Origin: Epiperipatus broadwayi
Lineage: Eukaryota; Onychophora; Udeonychophora; Euonychophora; Peripatidae
DNA: 64,000 nucleotides
Assembly: GCA_028023455.1 (NCBI GenBank)
Contig: JAQFVV010012966.1
Coordinates: 293,953 to 357,952, forward strand
Reading direction: 5' to 3'
Of this stretch, positions 1 through 13,236 are shown in pieces. Each line of letters begins with the position of its first letter. The stretch's first letter is position 1. The notes beneath the pieces are model-generated. The model saw nothing but the letters and a program-made list of their open reading frames with translations. It made no database searches and had not been told where the DNA came from. The position numbers and the translations under genes are program-made.

Positions 1-660
1 ACGTTTCAGTCTGAACCAAGAAATTGAACAAATGAGCTAATTGTAATCGCCATTTTTTATTTTAAAATATTCTCCATTAATCATTTAGAGTTTAATCGAG
101 TTGATAAAATATTAATACTCATCAAGTGTACATATATAATCCATTAAAAAGCTCGTAGAGGGAAAAGAAATCTTTTCCAAGTCACAATTGATAAAAATAT
201 ATATATTTAATATTAAAGAAAAGCATTATTTTCAAATATTATAGATTTTGAATATATTTATGTACGAGAAAAGCTCTTAGTATAATGTTTGGTTTATCCT
301 CCTGCCATGAATACAACAAAAATCAAACTGGGTTCAAACCCTACACTTGCTCGAAAATTATTTGTTGAAAATTTCCAAGCAAGTTTTGGGCCATTTTTCC
401 AGGTTGCTGGCGCTAACAAGCCCAGGTAACCATTCAATTATAATAATCTCATGGTCTTCATCAATAAGCAGCTTAATTATATCTTCTTTGTAGAAGAATT
501 GTAAAGACATCTTATATCGATTATTTATTTGTTTTATTTATGTTATCTGCCTGGATGTTGAGAGTTACTAAGTAACAACATATGGCAACTTAGCAATAAC
601 ATTTGATCTTGCATCTATTTAATCTTTAGCTTAAGTAATATATTGTAATTTCTGGGCAAT
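1..660. other. AT-rich intergenic sequence
   Basis: I see no gene here. Around 328-400 there is a short tRNA-like B-box context (GGTTCAAACCC) followed by AAATTTCCAAGCAA. A similar combination occurs near 27420-27470, so this may be a decayed SINE fragment. Otherwise featureless AT-rich DNA. Confidence 0.4.
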
Positions 661-677
661 AATAGTAGTAATGCCTT

Positions 678-873
678 CATACAATTGTGCTATCCAATGC
701 AAGCCTTGGTAATCAATGGATGCAAGAAGGTTTGTGCATAAAATCTCTATCTAGTGCCTACTCATTCAATATCTCCAGATTAGTTTCTAGGCATTCAATA
801 GGGATTTTTATATACAAACCTTCTTGCATCCATTGATTACTAAGGCTTGCACTGGGTGGCACTACTGTACAGA
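678..873. mobile_element. MITE-like inverted repeat, family M copy 1
   Basis: Two arms of about 70 bp are reverse complements of each other, each containing the core TCAATGGATGCAAGAAGG. The outer ends read roughly TACAGTAGTGCCACC, followed by AGTGCAAGCC. The same arm occurs at 9561-9790, 24015-24090 (one arm) and 47578-47704, so this is a dispersed non-autonomous family. No coding capacity. Superfamily not assigned. Confidence 0.7.
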
Positions 874-1202
874 GAATTTGCTATGTTATTGCCAGATTGT
901 GCAATGATAAGAAATGGTGATTATGTAAGGTTTTGATAACATCTGACTAAGTAATTTTTACATTGGGCAATCCTTCAAGATATATAATGTCTGTGGAAGG
1001 ATACTCTAAAAATCTGGAAAGATTTGATTGTTTGCAAATATTTATCACATATCTGAATGCTCTCAATTGAATATTAGGAATCTAAAAAAGGAAGGAACAA
1101 TTCTTTTAACAATGAGAACCTCTGCATTCGCACATTTATATTCAATTATTTCCAAAGTTCACTAATCTGCCCAATTTCGCTCTCTCTCTATATATATATA
1201 TA

Positions 1203-1292
1203 TCATTAAAAACCAATCAACACTTAGATAATCCCATTATCAATAATAATCAATTTCAAACTGTTGCCAAGGCAACCTTCTTTTAACAATAG
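1203..1292 (+). repeat. Foldback family N arm, copy 1
   Basis: This begins ATTAAAAACCAATCAACACT and continues through an AATAATAATCAATTTC-like stretch to CTGTTGCCAAGGCAACC. It matches 1505-1610 in the same direction, and the arms of the hairpin at 17770-17967. It is one arm of a dispersed inverted-repeat element; no partner arm lies next to it. Confidence 0.6.
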
Positions 1293-1504
1293 GGTAGAAT
1301 CCTACCCTTATTAATGGTCTAATATACTTATATAGACACTAAAAATTGCAACTTGACCATAGAGATTAAAATTATTGATACAAAGAAGTTTAAGTAAACT
1401 TCTTTAAACAGGTAAATAAAACCTATTTTGAATGCAGACTATGAATAGTCAATTATAACATTACAAACTGCAATTATAAATTTCAAATTGCACCCAAAGT
1501 ATTA

Positions 1505-1610
1505 CTTAGTTGTAATAATACTCAAGGCTAAATGGATTTATAAATAGTCATTAAAAAACAGTCAACACTAGACAATCCCAATATCAATAACAATCAACAA
1601 TTTCAACATC
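1505..1610 (+). repeat. Foldback family N arm, copy 2
   Basis: A run starting TGTAATAATACTCAAGG, then ATTAAAAAACAGTCAACACT and ending near CAACAATTTCAA, is homologous to the reverse complement of 17852-17967. The homology includes the 'TAATAATRCTCAAGG' lead-in, which suggests the family unit is longer than the hairpin stem alone. Confidence 0.6.
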
Positions 1611-1633
1611 ATTAAATAGAGAAACACTTTAAT

Positions 1634-1856
1634 TTTTGATGTTACTAAGAAACTATCATTAACTACTAATTATCAATTCCTCAAGAATTATCAATTCCTC
1701 AGGAAAATCAAGTGTTTCTCATAATAGCTCTTTTGTTGTGGGTCCCCTTTTGTTTAAAAGACCCCCAACAAAAGTGATATTATGAGAAAAACTTGCTTTG
1801 CATTCAAAAATTGTTAATTAGTAGTAATGGACAGTTTCTTACTAACATCAAAAGTT
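1634..1856. repeat. Imperfect inverted repeat (foldback)
   Basis: The left arm contains TTTTGATGTTACTAAGAAAC and later TGTTTCTCATAATA. The right arm is its reverse complement (TATTATGAGAAAAAC ... TTTCTTACTAACATC). The centre also pairs (CTTTTGTTGTGGGTCC against GACCCCCAACAAAAG). Arms are about 90-100 bp and diverged. Non-autonomous MITE-like element; no ORF. Confidence 0.6.
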
Positions 1857-2494
1857 ATATTTAGTAGGTTTGAGTGAGATCTGTGTATAAGCAAAATTAT
1901 TTTACAATATTTCATATAATAACAAAAATAATAATATATTTTATCATGTTTTAGTAACTATTACAATTATCTGGGTTATATACACTTTAAAAAAAATACA
2001 AATAACAAACTATAAAAAAAAAAAATATAAATATTTTTTTTTCATTTTACTCATCTTTATCTGCTTGCTCTCCAGGTTCAAACTTCTGGGCAGACCATCT
2101 CAACTTCAATCAGGGTATACAGAGTCTCTGACACATCTATCTTGGTGACTGCATATCTGAACTGGCGGGTGTACTGCTGTGGTTCTTCCTACTCCATGCT
2201 TTTGTAGGCTATCAAGTGAAACTTGGTTGTCATTTTAATCATGGCACTCCAAATTATTTTTCTTTCTTTTTGATTGATTACTGAATGGCAAATGCTTCTA
2301 TGATTTTCTACATCATATGGGTGTTGGTGGCTTCTGTTAATATTTGTGCAAACCACCAGGAAAGACCTTCAATCAAATTTAGGTTCGTTCAAAAAAAATT
2401 GTGTGAATTGAATTCCTCCTTGAATTAAAAAGAATATTCAGCAATCCAAAAGCATATTCATCGAAAGAATAAATGTCTAATATAATCTCGCCAT

Positions 2495-2810
2495 ACCCTA
2501 CACATAGGTTCTGTAGCTCTGTCCATTCAATAATAATATTTTAAACCACATATAGATTCATCGTGCTTTTTCAGTTCAATACTAATCACTAATATTTTAC
2601 ACCACATATAGATTCATGTAGCTTTCTCTCATTACAACAAAAAATCAATAATTTAACTTAACCACATATAGATTCATGTAGCTCTCTTTTGTTCCAATAA
2701 AAGAAATCACTAGCTATTCTTCGCCTCACAGGTAGGTTATTGTGGCTCTCTCCGTCCAACACTAACCAATAACTAACTTTTGTTCACCTCCTAGGTAGGT
2801 TATGGTATAT
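2495..2810. repeat. Decayed tandem array, ~62-bp unit, about six copies
   Basis: The phrase CACATATAGATTCATGTAGCT (with variants such as CACATAGGTTCTGTAGCTCT and CACAGGTAGGTTATTGTGGC) recurs about every 50-63 bases, each time followed by a CTCTCTC/GTCCAAT/ACTAATCA stretch. Neighbouring units differ a lot, so the array is old. It could be a minisatellite or the body of a degenerate element. Confidence 0.6.
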
Positions 2811-2859
2811 CCCCATCTGCTCACACGTTTCAATTACTTACATCCCCCTTCGAGCTATT

Positions 2860-5340
2860 GCATCAGATAATTTTACTTTTGTACATTCTTTATAAAAATC
2901 TTGTTTCAAAAATCTCTTTTTAGGAATTTCAAAACTCGATATTGGAGTAATAGACCACCCATATTTTTAGATAACAAATTTGGAATTGATTTACAAATTA
3001 ATTAATTAAAAAAAAACTACCTGATTACATACAAAAAAGTAAAAATAGAAAAACAAAGATTAATCAAATCCACCTTTTAAATGGAAGATTCTTGTCAATC
3101 ACACACAAAAAACTATTTTTATATATTTTTAAAATAAAAGAAAAACATTTTAAAAATTATCAAAAAGAGAAAATAATATATACAAAAATCTTTATACATA
3201 TAAGTTTTACATATACGTTTACAAAAAAATATGATACATTTATAGTGTGTTATTATACAGATTAGAACATTTACAATAAATGACACATTTATCGTGGGTT
3301 ATTATTTCAAAATAACTAATATATGTGTTAGTTATGTATGCAAGATGGGAATCTAGTATAGACTAACTCTCATTGTTTATTTCTTTTTATTTTATTTAAT
3401 GAATTCAATAAATTTAGCTGTGCCAAATTGTTGGCTACAGCCATCTTGTGCATGGACATTTTACGAACTGGCACAATATATATATATATATATATTGTAA
3501 CCATATATTTTAGTATAAAATATATTAATTGATGTAACTAATATAAAAATTTCTCTTTCTTCTTTTGGTGATTTGATTGGCTTGAGCTGCACTTTGAACA
3601 GATTACTTTCTTATATTATTTTAATAAATTTAAATTTGCTTCTTCCCATATACTAATTCATATCAGAATGTTTAACTTTTTTAAATTTTTACAACACATT
3701 AAAATTTGGTAAAATATTATTAAAAATAATAATATTATTTTTATTTATTTAAAATGATCTTAAATTATTATTTCTATTGAATTAACAAAAAACCATTTGT
3801 TCAATTAAAATAAATTATTAAAAATAAATACAGTAATTACGTATGCGTCTCAATGTAATAAAAGAAAAGAGCACGAATTTAAGGGAAGATTGTCTGTTAG
3901 TTTGCTTTTGGAGGGAGGAAAGAAAAGAAAATGGTAAAGGCAAATGGTGTAAATTTGATAAGCCTATTTTAAAATAGTTAATAAGTAAACGGATTACCAC
4001 AAAATTTGCTATAAACGTAAATATAACATAGTGGTAATCAATTATAAGATGAATTGCTAAATTTAAAAGTCTGTTCAAGTCGGCTGGCCAAGTGGATCGA
4101 ATCACCGGTAATAATTTCCAAATATTACATTTTTAAAATGTCGGAGCTTCCAAGTTTAAGTTTGAAAGAATTAAATACAAGATTTTGGTATGTTTTGAAA
4201 TATTTATTATTCTACAATTTGGAAAAATTAAATAAGTATTTTAATTACAGAAGTTTTATGAATATGAGAATTTGTTTTTTAAAAAGAAGAATTTTAAGTT
4301 AAAGTAAAGCATTAAAGTTATCAAAATATTTTAATATTTCCGTTTTTTAATTCTAATAAAATATAATATTGATTGATATTTAACTTTACAATGCCAGTAA
4401 TATTTGCTAGTTAATTTGTTTAACATTTGGAAAATAAACATTCTTCAAATAATTAATCAAAGCTATTTTATAATTTTATCGTCAGTTTGAAATGAATAAA
4501 TTAATTGCTGTAATTAGTATTCCTGGATTAACGCATGGATAAATAAATACTTGCAGGATGTGATAAACTTGGAACACTTTTAATAGAGAAATGTAGAGAT
4601 TAATAACTTTATGAAAAACATTTTCATTTAAATTCTGCATATCATGTTTTGAAATTGTTTCATGTTTATGTAGCCACGTAAAATCGTTAATCTAATAGTG
4701 ATTATAATAACTAATCAAATGGATAGAATTGCATGTATGGAATTTAACTACAGTTATAGCTATTACCTCGTATACTTATTATTCTACACATCGTACATGG
4801 ATTCCACGGATCACATTAGGAGTTATAAAATGCTATACAATCCAATTTGTGATACACACATCTGCTAAAATTCATGTATTGAACTATAAAATGCTTTACA
4901 TTTAGTTTTATCACACACACACCGTTAAATTTTATATATTTAATGAATAATACATTAATTTAATTTTATCGTTATATGAACTTGCATATGAAGTTCAAAA
5001 GTTATATTTATTAAATTTAAATTAATAGGGGTTGAATAAAATATTTATTCAAGAGAATAGCGCTCGCGAAAAAGCTTAAACAGTACTTAATGAATTCATG
5101 AGATATATCAATCTTTATGAGATATTTTGTGAGTCTTTCCAGATTTATATTCCTATGCCAATATTACTTATATTATATTACACATGTTTATTTTAAGCAA
5201 GATAAGTAGTACATTAGTTGTCCTGATTAGCGTAACATTTTATTATGCAAGAACCCACATTTGCTAAAGTGTTAATGTATTCTGAATAGTCAGAAGAACT
5301 GAGGAGGATGATTTTGCACTTTAATGTGAAGTAAATAATA
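2860..5340. other. AT-rich intergenic DNA without genes
   Basis: Long A/T-rich stretches and short (TA)n runs (for example 3476-3495). Open frames here (such as 3818-4105 minus and 4054-4302 plus) have no recognisable family and AT-biased composition. At 4074-4110 there is a tRNA-like fragment (TGGCCAAGTGG followed at once by a GATCGAATC B-box-like string), possibly an internally deleted SINE. Confidence 0.4.
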
Positions 5341-5368
5341 ATGTTGTTTTAGAATGTTAAAGGGCTTT

Positions 5369-5397
5369 AATCTGTGCTGGTGGTTAATCCGCAGATT
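5369..5397 (+). other. Hairpin H1 with conserved 13-nt loop
   Basis: The sequence AATCTGTG, loop CTGGTGGTTAATC, then CGCAGATT forms an 8-bp stem containing one G-T pair. The same 13-nt loop recurs 61 bases downstream with a different stem that also pairs. Function unknown. The strand is arbitrary, since a stem-loop can be read either way; the G-T pair favours plus-strand RNA. Confidence 0.55.
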
Positions 5398-5423
5398 ATT
5401 TTAATTGCCATTTTTGTATTTTA

Positions 5424-5464
5424 CACACATTCCTGCGCTGGTGGTTAATCCGCGGAATTGTGTG
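5424..5464 (+). other. Hairpin H2 with the same loop and a different stem
   Basis: CACACATTCCTGCG, loop CTGGTGGTTAATC, then CGCGGAATTGTGTG. The arms pair over about 13 positions with two single-base bulges. Stem sequence differs from H1 outside the loop-proximal GC pairs, while pairing is kept. This argues for selection on, or a common origin of, a structured nucleic acid. Not recognised as a known RNA family. Confidence 0.55.
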
Positions 5465-5469
5465 ATTAT

Positions 5470-8120
5470 ACGTATTACTTTATGATGGTGTTTAAATACA
5501 CAAAACGTTTAGTATTATTTAATTCCTACGTGTAGATGAATACATCCACAGGAATATGTTTGCTTCACAGATATCAGTTGGGCAAAGTATTTTAGTTAAT
5601 CTGCTAAATCATCTTCTTCATTTGTAAGCATAATTTATCGGTTAGATTATTAAATGGTAGCAGGACATTCTATTCAAGTACTTCATAATAATTAACTGTT
5701 GGTTGATTATTATTTACCGGAACGTAAGTTTAAATTGTCACTTTAATTAATGATTACATTATAGCTAAATCATACAGAAATCATATTATTTATTATATGA
5801 TTATAAGTTTACGGTAGGGATTTATTGAATCTGGAAATGACGTTAAATATTTCATGAGTTTGATGCTGAATTTCGTATAATCTCATCAATATTCATTATA
5901 TTAGATTGAAATAAGGTATGATTAGATTTTAAAACTGTACCTATGAGATGTTATTGAAGAAAGTCAATGGAATTATCATTTATTTATTTTATTTGTTTAT
6001 TTATGTTTTATTTAGAATATTGAAATTAATTACTTATTGTTTATAAATTTGTAAATAAACGTTGATTTATAATTAAACTTACTGTGCCGTTGCTATGTGT
6101 CATTCATAACATCAGAAATCATAAACTTTGGATAGAGCATACATTGAAGAGCATACATTGAAGTACATATTATTGTCTACATGATATAAGAGTTTATAAA
6201 TATTTTTTGAGAAAACATTAAGATGCTTTTCGTCTTTGGTAGTTTATGATGAGTAAGGTACAATAAAATCCCATTTACCTTTTCCATCATTGTGGCTTTG
6301 CGTAGTTGATTCTAGTATAAAATTATAAATGAATTATTAAACTTGTAAACAGATTTACCAAATAATGACATGATTAAATATATTTACTTAACGTTTTTAA
6401 ATTGTCATTTGTCAGTATAATAAGAGTCTCAGTAATATGATAAACTATAAAATCAGAACCCAAGTATTTATATTTATTTATTGCAAAGCTTTACCTGGAC
6501 TAGCATTCGTATTTAAAATCATATAGATGGTATAAAATTTCATAATCTTATGTAGTTCCACAAATTACGCCATCTTGTACATGGTCGGCCATAGGGTCGC
6601 ATACTATAAAAATCGCAAATTAAGGTTTAAAAGTAATAACATTGCACTTATAATTTGTTTAATGTGTTTTATAATAATACTATGATAGGTCTTCGCGGTA
6701 TACCCTGGCTGCGATCAAATAAATTGTAAAAAGTTTATGTTAGATCATTAGTTTGGTCTGTAGTTGTGGTCTTTGGTGCATAAAATAGATAGCATGATAT
6801 GCTTTTGGATACAGCTCTTAATAGCTGACAATGTACAGCAGGAATTGATTAGTGATCGAAGTTACAATTCCTAGTGCACTTATATTACGTAATTGGGACC
6901 GCACAATTTGCGGTTACCATTTTTTAGTGCCACAACGTGTTCATACACGAGAGGTAGTTGAGAGAGCAATGGCCTTTGGTGGCCATTTAGCTGGCCACCA
7001 TCAAGATTTACGGTTACAATATATATATATTGTACCAGTCCAATTTGTATGTTCATTCAACAAGACTTTGGACCTGAGCAAATGTACCTCAAATCCAGTC
7101 TTGACCAGGATACACACATCAGGAGCAAAAAAATCATGAATTTTAACCTAGTTGCCCATTTCCCAAATGTGCAATCACATGAACAACATCTCTGGTGATA
7201 CAGATGAATTTAATTCATTCCAAGCTTGGAGACACAGTGGAGAGATAATCATCTTGCATCTAAATGAGACTATAATGATAGTTGCTACATAAAATAAGAT
7301 AATACTTGAGATGTGTAGATTAAGGAATTATGATATTAAAGTGATTGGTAAATGATTGATAATGAAATGAAAGAGTGGGCAACTTCTAATAAAAAGAGGG
7401 GTCTACACAGGTTAAGGATGATCTCAGGTCACCCAAATATAGGGAATTCTCAAAGTATGAATTATCCTAACAAAGTATAAGGACTAAATTAAATAAGGAC
7501 TCAAACATGAATAGATTGAGACATATAACTTTAATAAATACAGTCTGACATAGTTATTTATTTATTCTAGTCATAGATTTTATGCAAAGAATATTTGATT
7601 ACATATTATATTGTAGCAGACATGGTGCCAATACAACATTCCATTTATTTTTTAGCTTATCTCTGACCATTTGTATCACTCCTGCTTTCAAAATCTTCTG
7701 CTCTGATAACTCTTTCCCACACTGTCAAATTTTTGTGTCATAGAAGCAACCAACTGAACAAATCCCTACAATATTAAGAAGTTATTCCATTGTTAGGCAT
7801 TATGTTGTGACTGGGCTTCAAAGATATTGGTAATAGTTTGTTTTTTGTCTCTCATAGAAGTAATTATTAAGTTGATCCCCTAAAGTAATACAATGTAAAA
7901 TTATGCCTGAAATACCATGACAGTAGTTCAAAAATATTGTAGCCATTTATACAGCATCTTTTTCCCATGCTCTGAATAACTTACTCAATAGTGTACCATA
8001 GACTTTCTATTGTGATTCAAGTATTATTAAATATATATTTACTAAAGATATCATGTATCACTTCTGAAGTAATATTTAAATCTGCTCTTTGCTTCATGTA
8101 GACCATACTTTGATAATAAA
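5470..8120. other. Intergenic DNA without recognised genes
   Basis: Mostly AT-rich. The stretch 6852-7139 on the plus strand is open for 95 codons with slightly higher GC. Its predicted protein matches no family I recognise and has no motif, so I do not call it a gene. A (TA)n interruption lies inside it near 7019-7030. Confidence 0.35.
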
Positions 8121-8121
8121 A

Positions 8122-8833
<712 letters not shown>

Positions 8834-9187
8834 AGATAGAATTACTTTCATTTCTAAATAAATAAAGTCATCAATAAATGTGCAAAATTAATTCTTGATT
8901 GATAAGATTATTGGGATTTCTGAGTTTTATTGATAATAATAAACATGAAAAAACCCAAATCAGAAATGATGAAGCAAAAATAAAAATTGTAACCTGTTTT
9001 TAATATTAACTGGTTTTAATAATTTAAATAATTTGTTTAAAGCTAAAAAAAAAAAAAAAGTATTATAAGGGATGCTTTCAATTCAAACTTTTGTTTGTGT
9101 TCTTATTTTGATTTACAATGAAAAGTAATTGTATTGTTTTCTCTCCCTCTCTCTAATTTGACTGCGTGCCATAGAAATGTATTGTAT

Positions 9188-9430
9188 TTATTATTGAATT
9201 TACTAGACAGCCTTTTAGCAAGGAAGTAAATACAAATACTATTTTATAAGAAATGAATTGATAGCAATTTGTATTACATATAGTCAATAAAAAATATAAC
9301 ACATAAAAATAACTGGATATACTTATTATTGAATTTATTAACCAGCTTTTTAGCAAGCAAAGCAATACAAAAAGAAATTTAAGAGTAAGTAATTGATAGC
9401 AATAAGAGTGTTAAATAAGAGCAATAAAAT
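9188..9430. repeat. Two-copy direct tandem duplication, ~133 bp
   Basis: TTATTATTGAATTTACTAGA followed by CAGCCTTTTAGCAAGGAAG recurs 133 bases later as TTATTATTGAATTTATTAAC and CAGCTTTTTAGCAAGCAAAG. Each is followed by a related AATTGATAGCAAT phrase. A diverged local duplication with no coding signal. Confidence 0.55.
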
Positions 9431-9560
9431 AGTAACTTATAAGAAATAAATAACATATATATTTGTCACACACCCAAAAAATAGTAAAGCAATTAAACAT
9501 CACATGATCACCATTTCCTATGTTTAAACAAGCCGTTAAAACAGTGACAAACTTTTTATA

Positions 9561-9790
9561 CAGTAGTGCCATCCAGCTGAAGCCATAGTAATCAATGGAT
9601 GCAAGAAGGTTAGTGCATAAAATCTCTACTCATCCAATAACCCCAGATTAGTTTCTAATTTGTGATTTTCATCAGCAAAGAGCCTTGGATCTGAGAGCAT
9701 TGAATCTAACTCATCCAGTGCAAGCCTCTAGAAGCCACCTTTTACCTTTATAGTTAATGTTCTTGCATCCATTACTGAATGGAGAGTTTA
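9561..9790. mobile_element. MITE-like element, family M copy 2
   Basis: The left arm matches copy 1 (TACAGTAGTGCCATCCAG, AATCAATGGATGCAAGAAGG, GCATAAAATCTCTA). The right arm keeps TTCTTGCATCCATTACTGAA but appears internally deleted and rearranged. The core spacing differs from copy 1, so the element has decayed. Confidence 0.65.
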
Positions 9791-9799
9791 TCACTATTT

Positions 9800-11200
9800 T
9801 AAGAAGTTAAATGATATTAATAAATATTTGAAATGCAATTTCCCATTACTAAAAATTTCCTATGCAGACAATACTAATATCAGTCAAAATATAATGAGTA
9901 GGTTGTGATTCATATTTTACTTTGAAATCTTCCACTGTAAATGATTCAGGTGTGACTGGAAATTTTCTCAATAAGTACTTACCATTTTCTTTAAAATTTT
10001 GCATTTAACTTCAAACCAAGAATGTTATGACAGTATATGTATTAAATAAAAGCAATAAAAAAATTTAAGTCATAATAAAATTGAAAGAAGTATGTATTTG
10101 TCTAAAAGAAATCTAAACCCTAGAAAGTTAAAATCAAGGCTATAAGTGTACAAAATGTAACTTCAAAGATTACATATTAAACATAAAATAAATTTAATAT
10201 TAAAAAAAGGAAGTTCTTAAAGATATGAAACAAGTAAAATAAAAAAATATTTATTAATTTAATTATTACACTACAATAAATTCCATGCATTTTTCCTATT
10301 TTTGTCATTCAAAGTTGGTATGGATTACTTTTTTTAATAATTTTTTTGAACAAATAATAATGTATATATATTTAAATTTATTATTTTCTTTATTACTTTC
10401 TCCACTATAGCGCCATCTAGCAGGTAGATTGTAAAATTTTAAGATAGATCACATATTACAGCACTACAAGGAATTACAAACTTGTACTGGTGGTGGTTTA
10501 GAGTGCACACTCTAAGGGGAGCCCCCAAATCACCACTGACACAACCAAGCACTAAAACAAAGTCAGGTAATACTGGCATATATTACTATGAAATGTTCCA
10601 ATTATTTTGACCATTAGATATATAATTGCAATTTTTATCAAAAATAAACATGCAAATTTTGTAGAACTATGTTTAATCAAAAAAAATAATCAAATAACTC
10701 TAAAAATCAAAGTATTAAAGATATTAATGATATGAAAATCATCAGAGTGAGAAAAAAAGCAAAAATCATTTGACAAAAATATTAACGAAGCGCTACCTAT
10801 CTTTAAGCAAAGAAGTTAAACACAATAATTTAATGTCGTAACATTTACAAAAAAAGCAGATAAACAACTTTCATTTTGTGACTTTAAAACTATCAAAAAT
10901 AAACGTTGTAAACAAAAGAAGTATTTAATGTCAGTATTTATATAATTTTTAACCTTTTATTCTTTTAAAATTGATTTTAGTATGGCTTTGTTTTAATATA
11001 TAATAAAAGACTGGCTAAAACTTTTACATATTAATTTAGTTAACAAAACCTTTGAAAAAAATGATTTAGTCAAATAATTAGTGCTACAAAATTATAAGTC
11101 AAAAGTCCAAATCCTGATATTTACCCATACTCAGATATAAAAATATATAAAATACTATATAAGTTAGATAGTGATTATATAAAAAATTCATATCATAAAA
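9800..11200. other. AT-rich intergenic DNA
   Basis: No gene seen. A small hairpin, TTAGAGTG-CA-CACTCTAA, lies near 10498-10515, flanked by CTGGTGGTGG and a matching CACCACTG 3' arm (about 10485-10540). It may be a short foldback. Confidence 0.35.
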
Positions 11201-11206
11201 AAATAT

Positions 11207-11295
11207 AATTGAATAGCTTTTTTGCTTTGGAGTTCATAAGAAGTTTGAGTACCAGACCCTGGAATCAATCTGATGGCTTTACCTTCTAGAGTTTG
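11207..11295 (-). mobile_element. SINE family B fragment
   Basis: GAGTTCATAAGAAGTTTGAG and the following ACCAGACCCTGG/AATCAATCTG string match the tRNA-derived family best seen at 32131-32460. In the minus-strand reading, the 3' body (CTTATGAACTC) follows a decayed B-box region. Truncated. Confidence 0.55.
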
Positions 11296-11299
11296 AAAC

Positions 11300-13140
11300 A
11301 TTCCCACTTCACTAAAATATGCAGTGCAATTAAAATGATTATATACACATAAGTAAGCCAACAATATTACTCAATTCTGAATAAAAATAAATGTCAGTAG
11401 TGAACAATAAAAAATTGACAATAATTTATTTTTCTGTTGGACAGTAATAAAAGGATGTGTAATAGTAGCAAAGTGGGGAAATAATTGTTATTTGGTACAA
11501 GGGCAGAACCTTGAGACATCAGAGAAAAAAGCAATTGGATTGTGAGTATAATTTATGACAGAGAGAGTATTGAGCACTTATTTTCAAAATGTAGGATATT
11601 GAAAAAAAATCAGGATAGGATGTATGAGAGTGGTGAAAATTTAAAAGTAACGGAGGTAAAAAAAGGATTGGATTGTATGTATAATTTATGAGAAGATAGA
11701 CAGAGAGTGTAATAAATATTTATTTTTAGAGCGTAGGATGTGAAAGAGGATCTGAATAAATTGTGTGGATAATGGGAAAAAATTTAAAGATTAAAGGGGG
11801 TTAAAGAATTAGAGATATTAATGGTCTTTTATTTAGGTCTTTACAATGAAATTTGGAAATGTGAAAATATAAAAGTGGAATTAACAAAGTATATATTAAC
11901 TAAAAGGGAAGAGGAGATAGTGGACAAGGGTTGTAAAATTAATTGAATAAAGGGATAAGAAGTAGATGAATGTATTGTTTTATTCTGAGGTATAATAATT
12001 TTGTAGACAGAAATGTTTAACTTTGCCAAAAAGAACACATGGCCTCTGCACTGGCAACTCCATAAATTTTTGACTGCATTTAAAAAGAAAGCTATTTTAT
12101 ATCACAAAACAAAGATAATAAAACAGGTTCGGAAAATATTTTATGGAGAAAGGGAGAAATTTATACATGTAAAGTGAGTAAAAAAAATAAAGAACTTTTT
12201 ATTGAGTCATTGTAACTCATAGAAAAATATGTGTTAAAATTAAAAGTAAAGATTGGTGGTTGTAGATTAGATGAATAAATAAGAAAAGTAGAAGAAAATA
12301 AGTTTTTTTGAGGTTTGTAACAAATTCCAAAAGATAGGAATATTTAGTATGCCCAAACAGTATTTTTTGATATATGGACAATGAGCTCAAACTTTTGACT
12401 TCATCTAAGGAAAAGCCATTTTAGATTGCATCACATTAAAAAGGTTCAATACTATGGTTAGATTTACTCTGAATATTCATTTATAACATGACATAAAGGT
12501 CACCACATTTGAAGATTTTTTATTAGTTATTTTTATGCAATACTAAATATTATTTTGAAACATTTTGCCACAGAAAAATAATATTTTCCATTTAATAAAT
12601 AAATCAGATACAGCTAAAATAAGATCCAACTATTTACTGCATCTATTTACAATACTAATGTATTTAAAACAGTTAAAAGAGTTTACCTACCAGATATAGT
12701 TTGCAGAATTACAAACATATAGTTACTGGCAGTTCAGCCAAAACATTGAAAGGATGCTATAATTGTTTCTGAAGGTTTGTGATGATGCTGTTCTAGTTGT
12801 GTTTTTATATAGGATCTAAGAATATTTTAACAAAGTTAAATTTTTCTAAAGATATTCAATACATATATTAGATGATGGAAATAGTCCAATATAAAGATGC
12901 TATGAATTCTTTTAGTAAATCTAACACTTTCAGTCATGTTGCGTTATCTTGTTGGAAATATATTTGCTGCTAGCATCTTCTCGCTATAGGTGCGAGCATC
13001 CTGATTTTGTTCTAGTAAATAATGGGCACTATATATTATAACAGGTCTATTATATGGCGCACAGATACATAGTGTGTGTGCTCAAATATATATATATATA
13101 TTATAATGTTTTTCATCTTGCTAGGCCTCTACATGCAATA
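11300..13140. other. AT-rich intergenic DNA
   Basis: No gene or clear repeat. Near 12869 the phrase ATGATGGAAATAGTCCAA also occurs at the outer ends of the palindrome at 62645-63212, so a decayed relative of that element may be present. Confidence 0.3.
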
Positions 13141-13146
13141 TAAACT

Positions 13147-13236
13147 GCGCGCGAGTTGATCAAGTTATGTCAAAAAGAAGAAAGTTGTATTTCTATTTCT
13201 AAAAAAAAACAACTATATTTCCTGATCAACTCGGCC
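13147..13236. repeat. Short inverted repeat
   Basis: GCGCGAGTTGATCAAG at the left and CCTGATCAACTCGGCC at the right pair around an A/T-rich centre that also partly pairs (AGTTGTATTTCTATTTCT with a run of A). Looks like a small foldback; family unknown. Confidence 0.45.

Noticed and set aside
6852-7139. 95-aa plus frame with slightly higher GC
   Set aside because: No family, motif or splice context recognised, and it includes a (TA)n stretch; kept only as a note.
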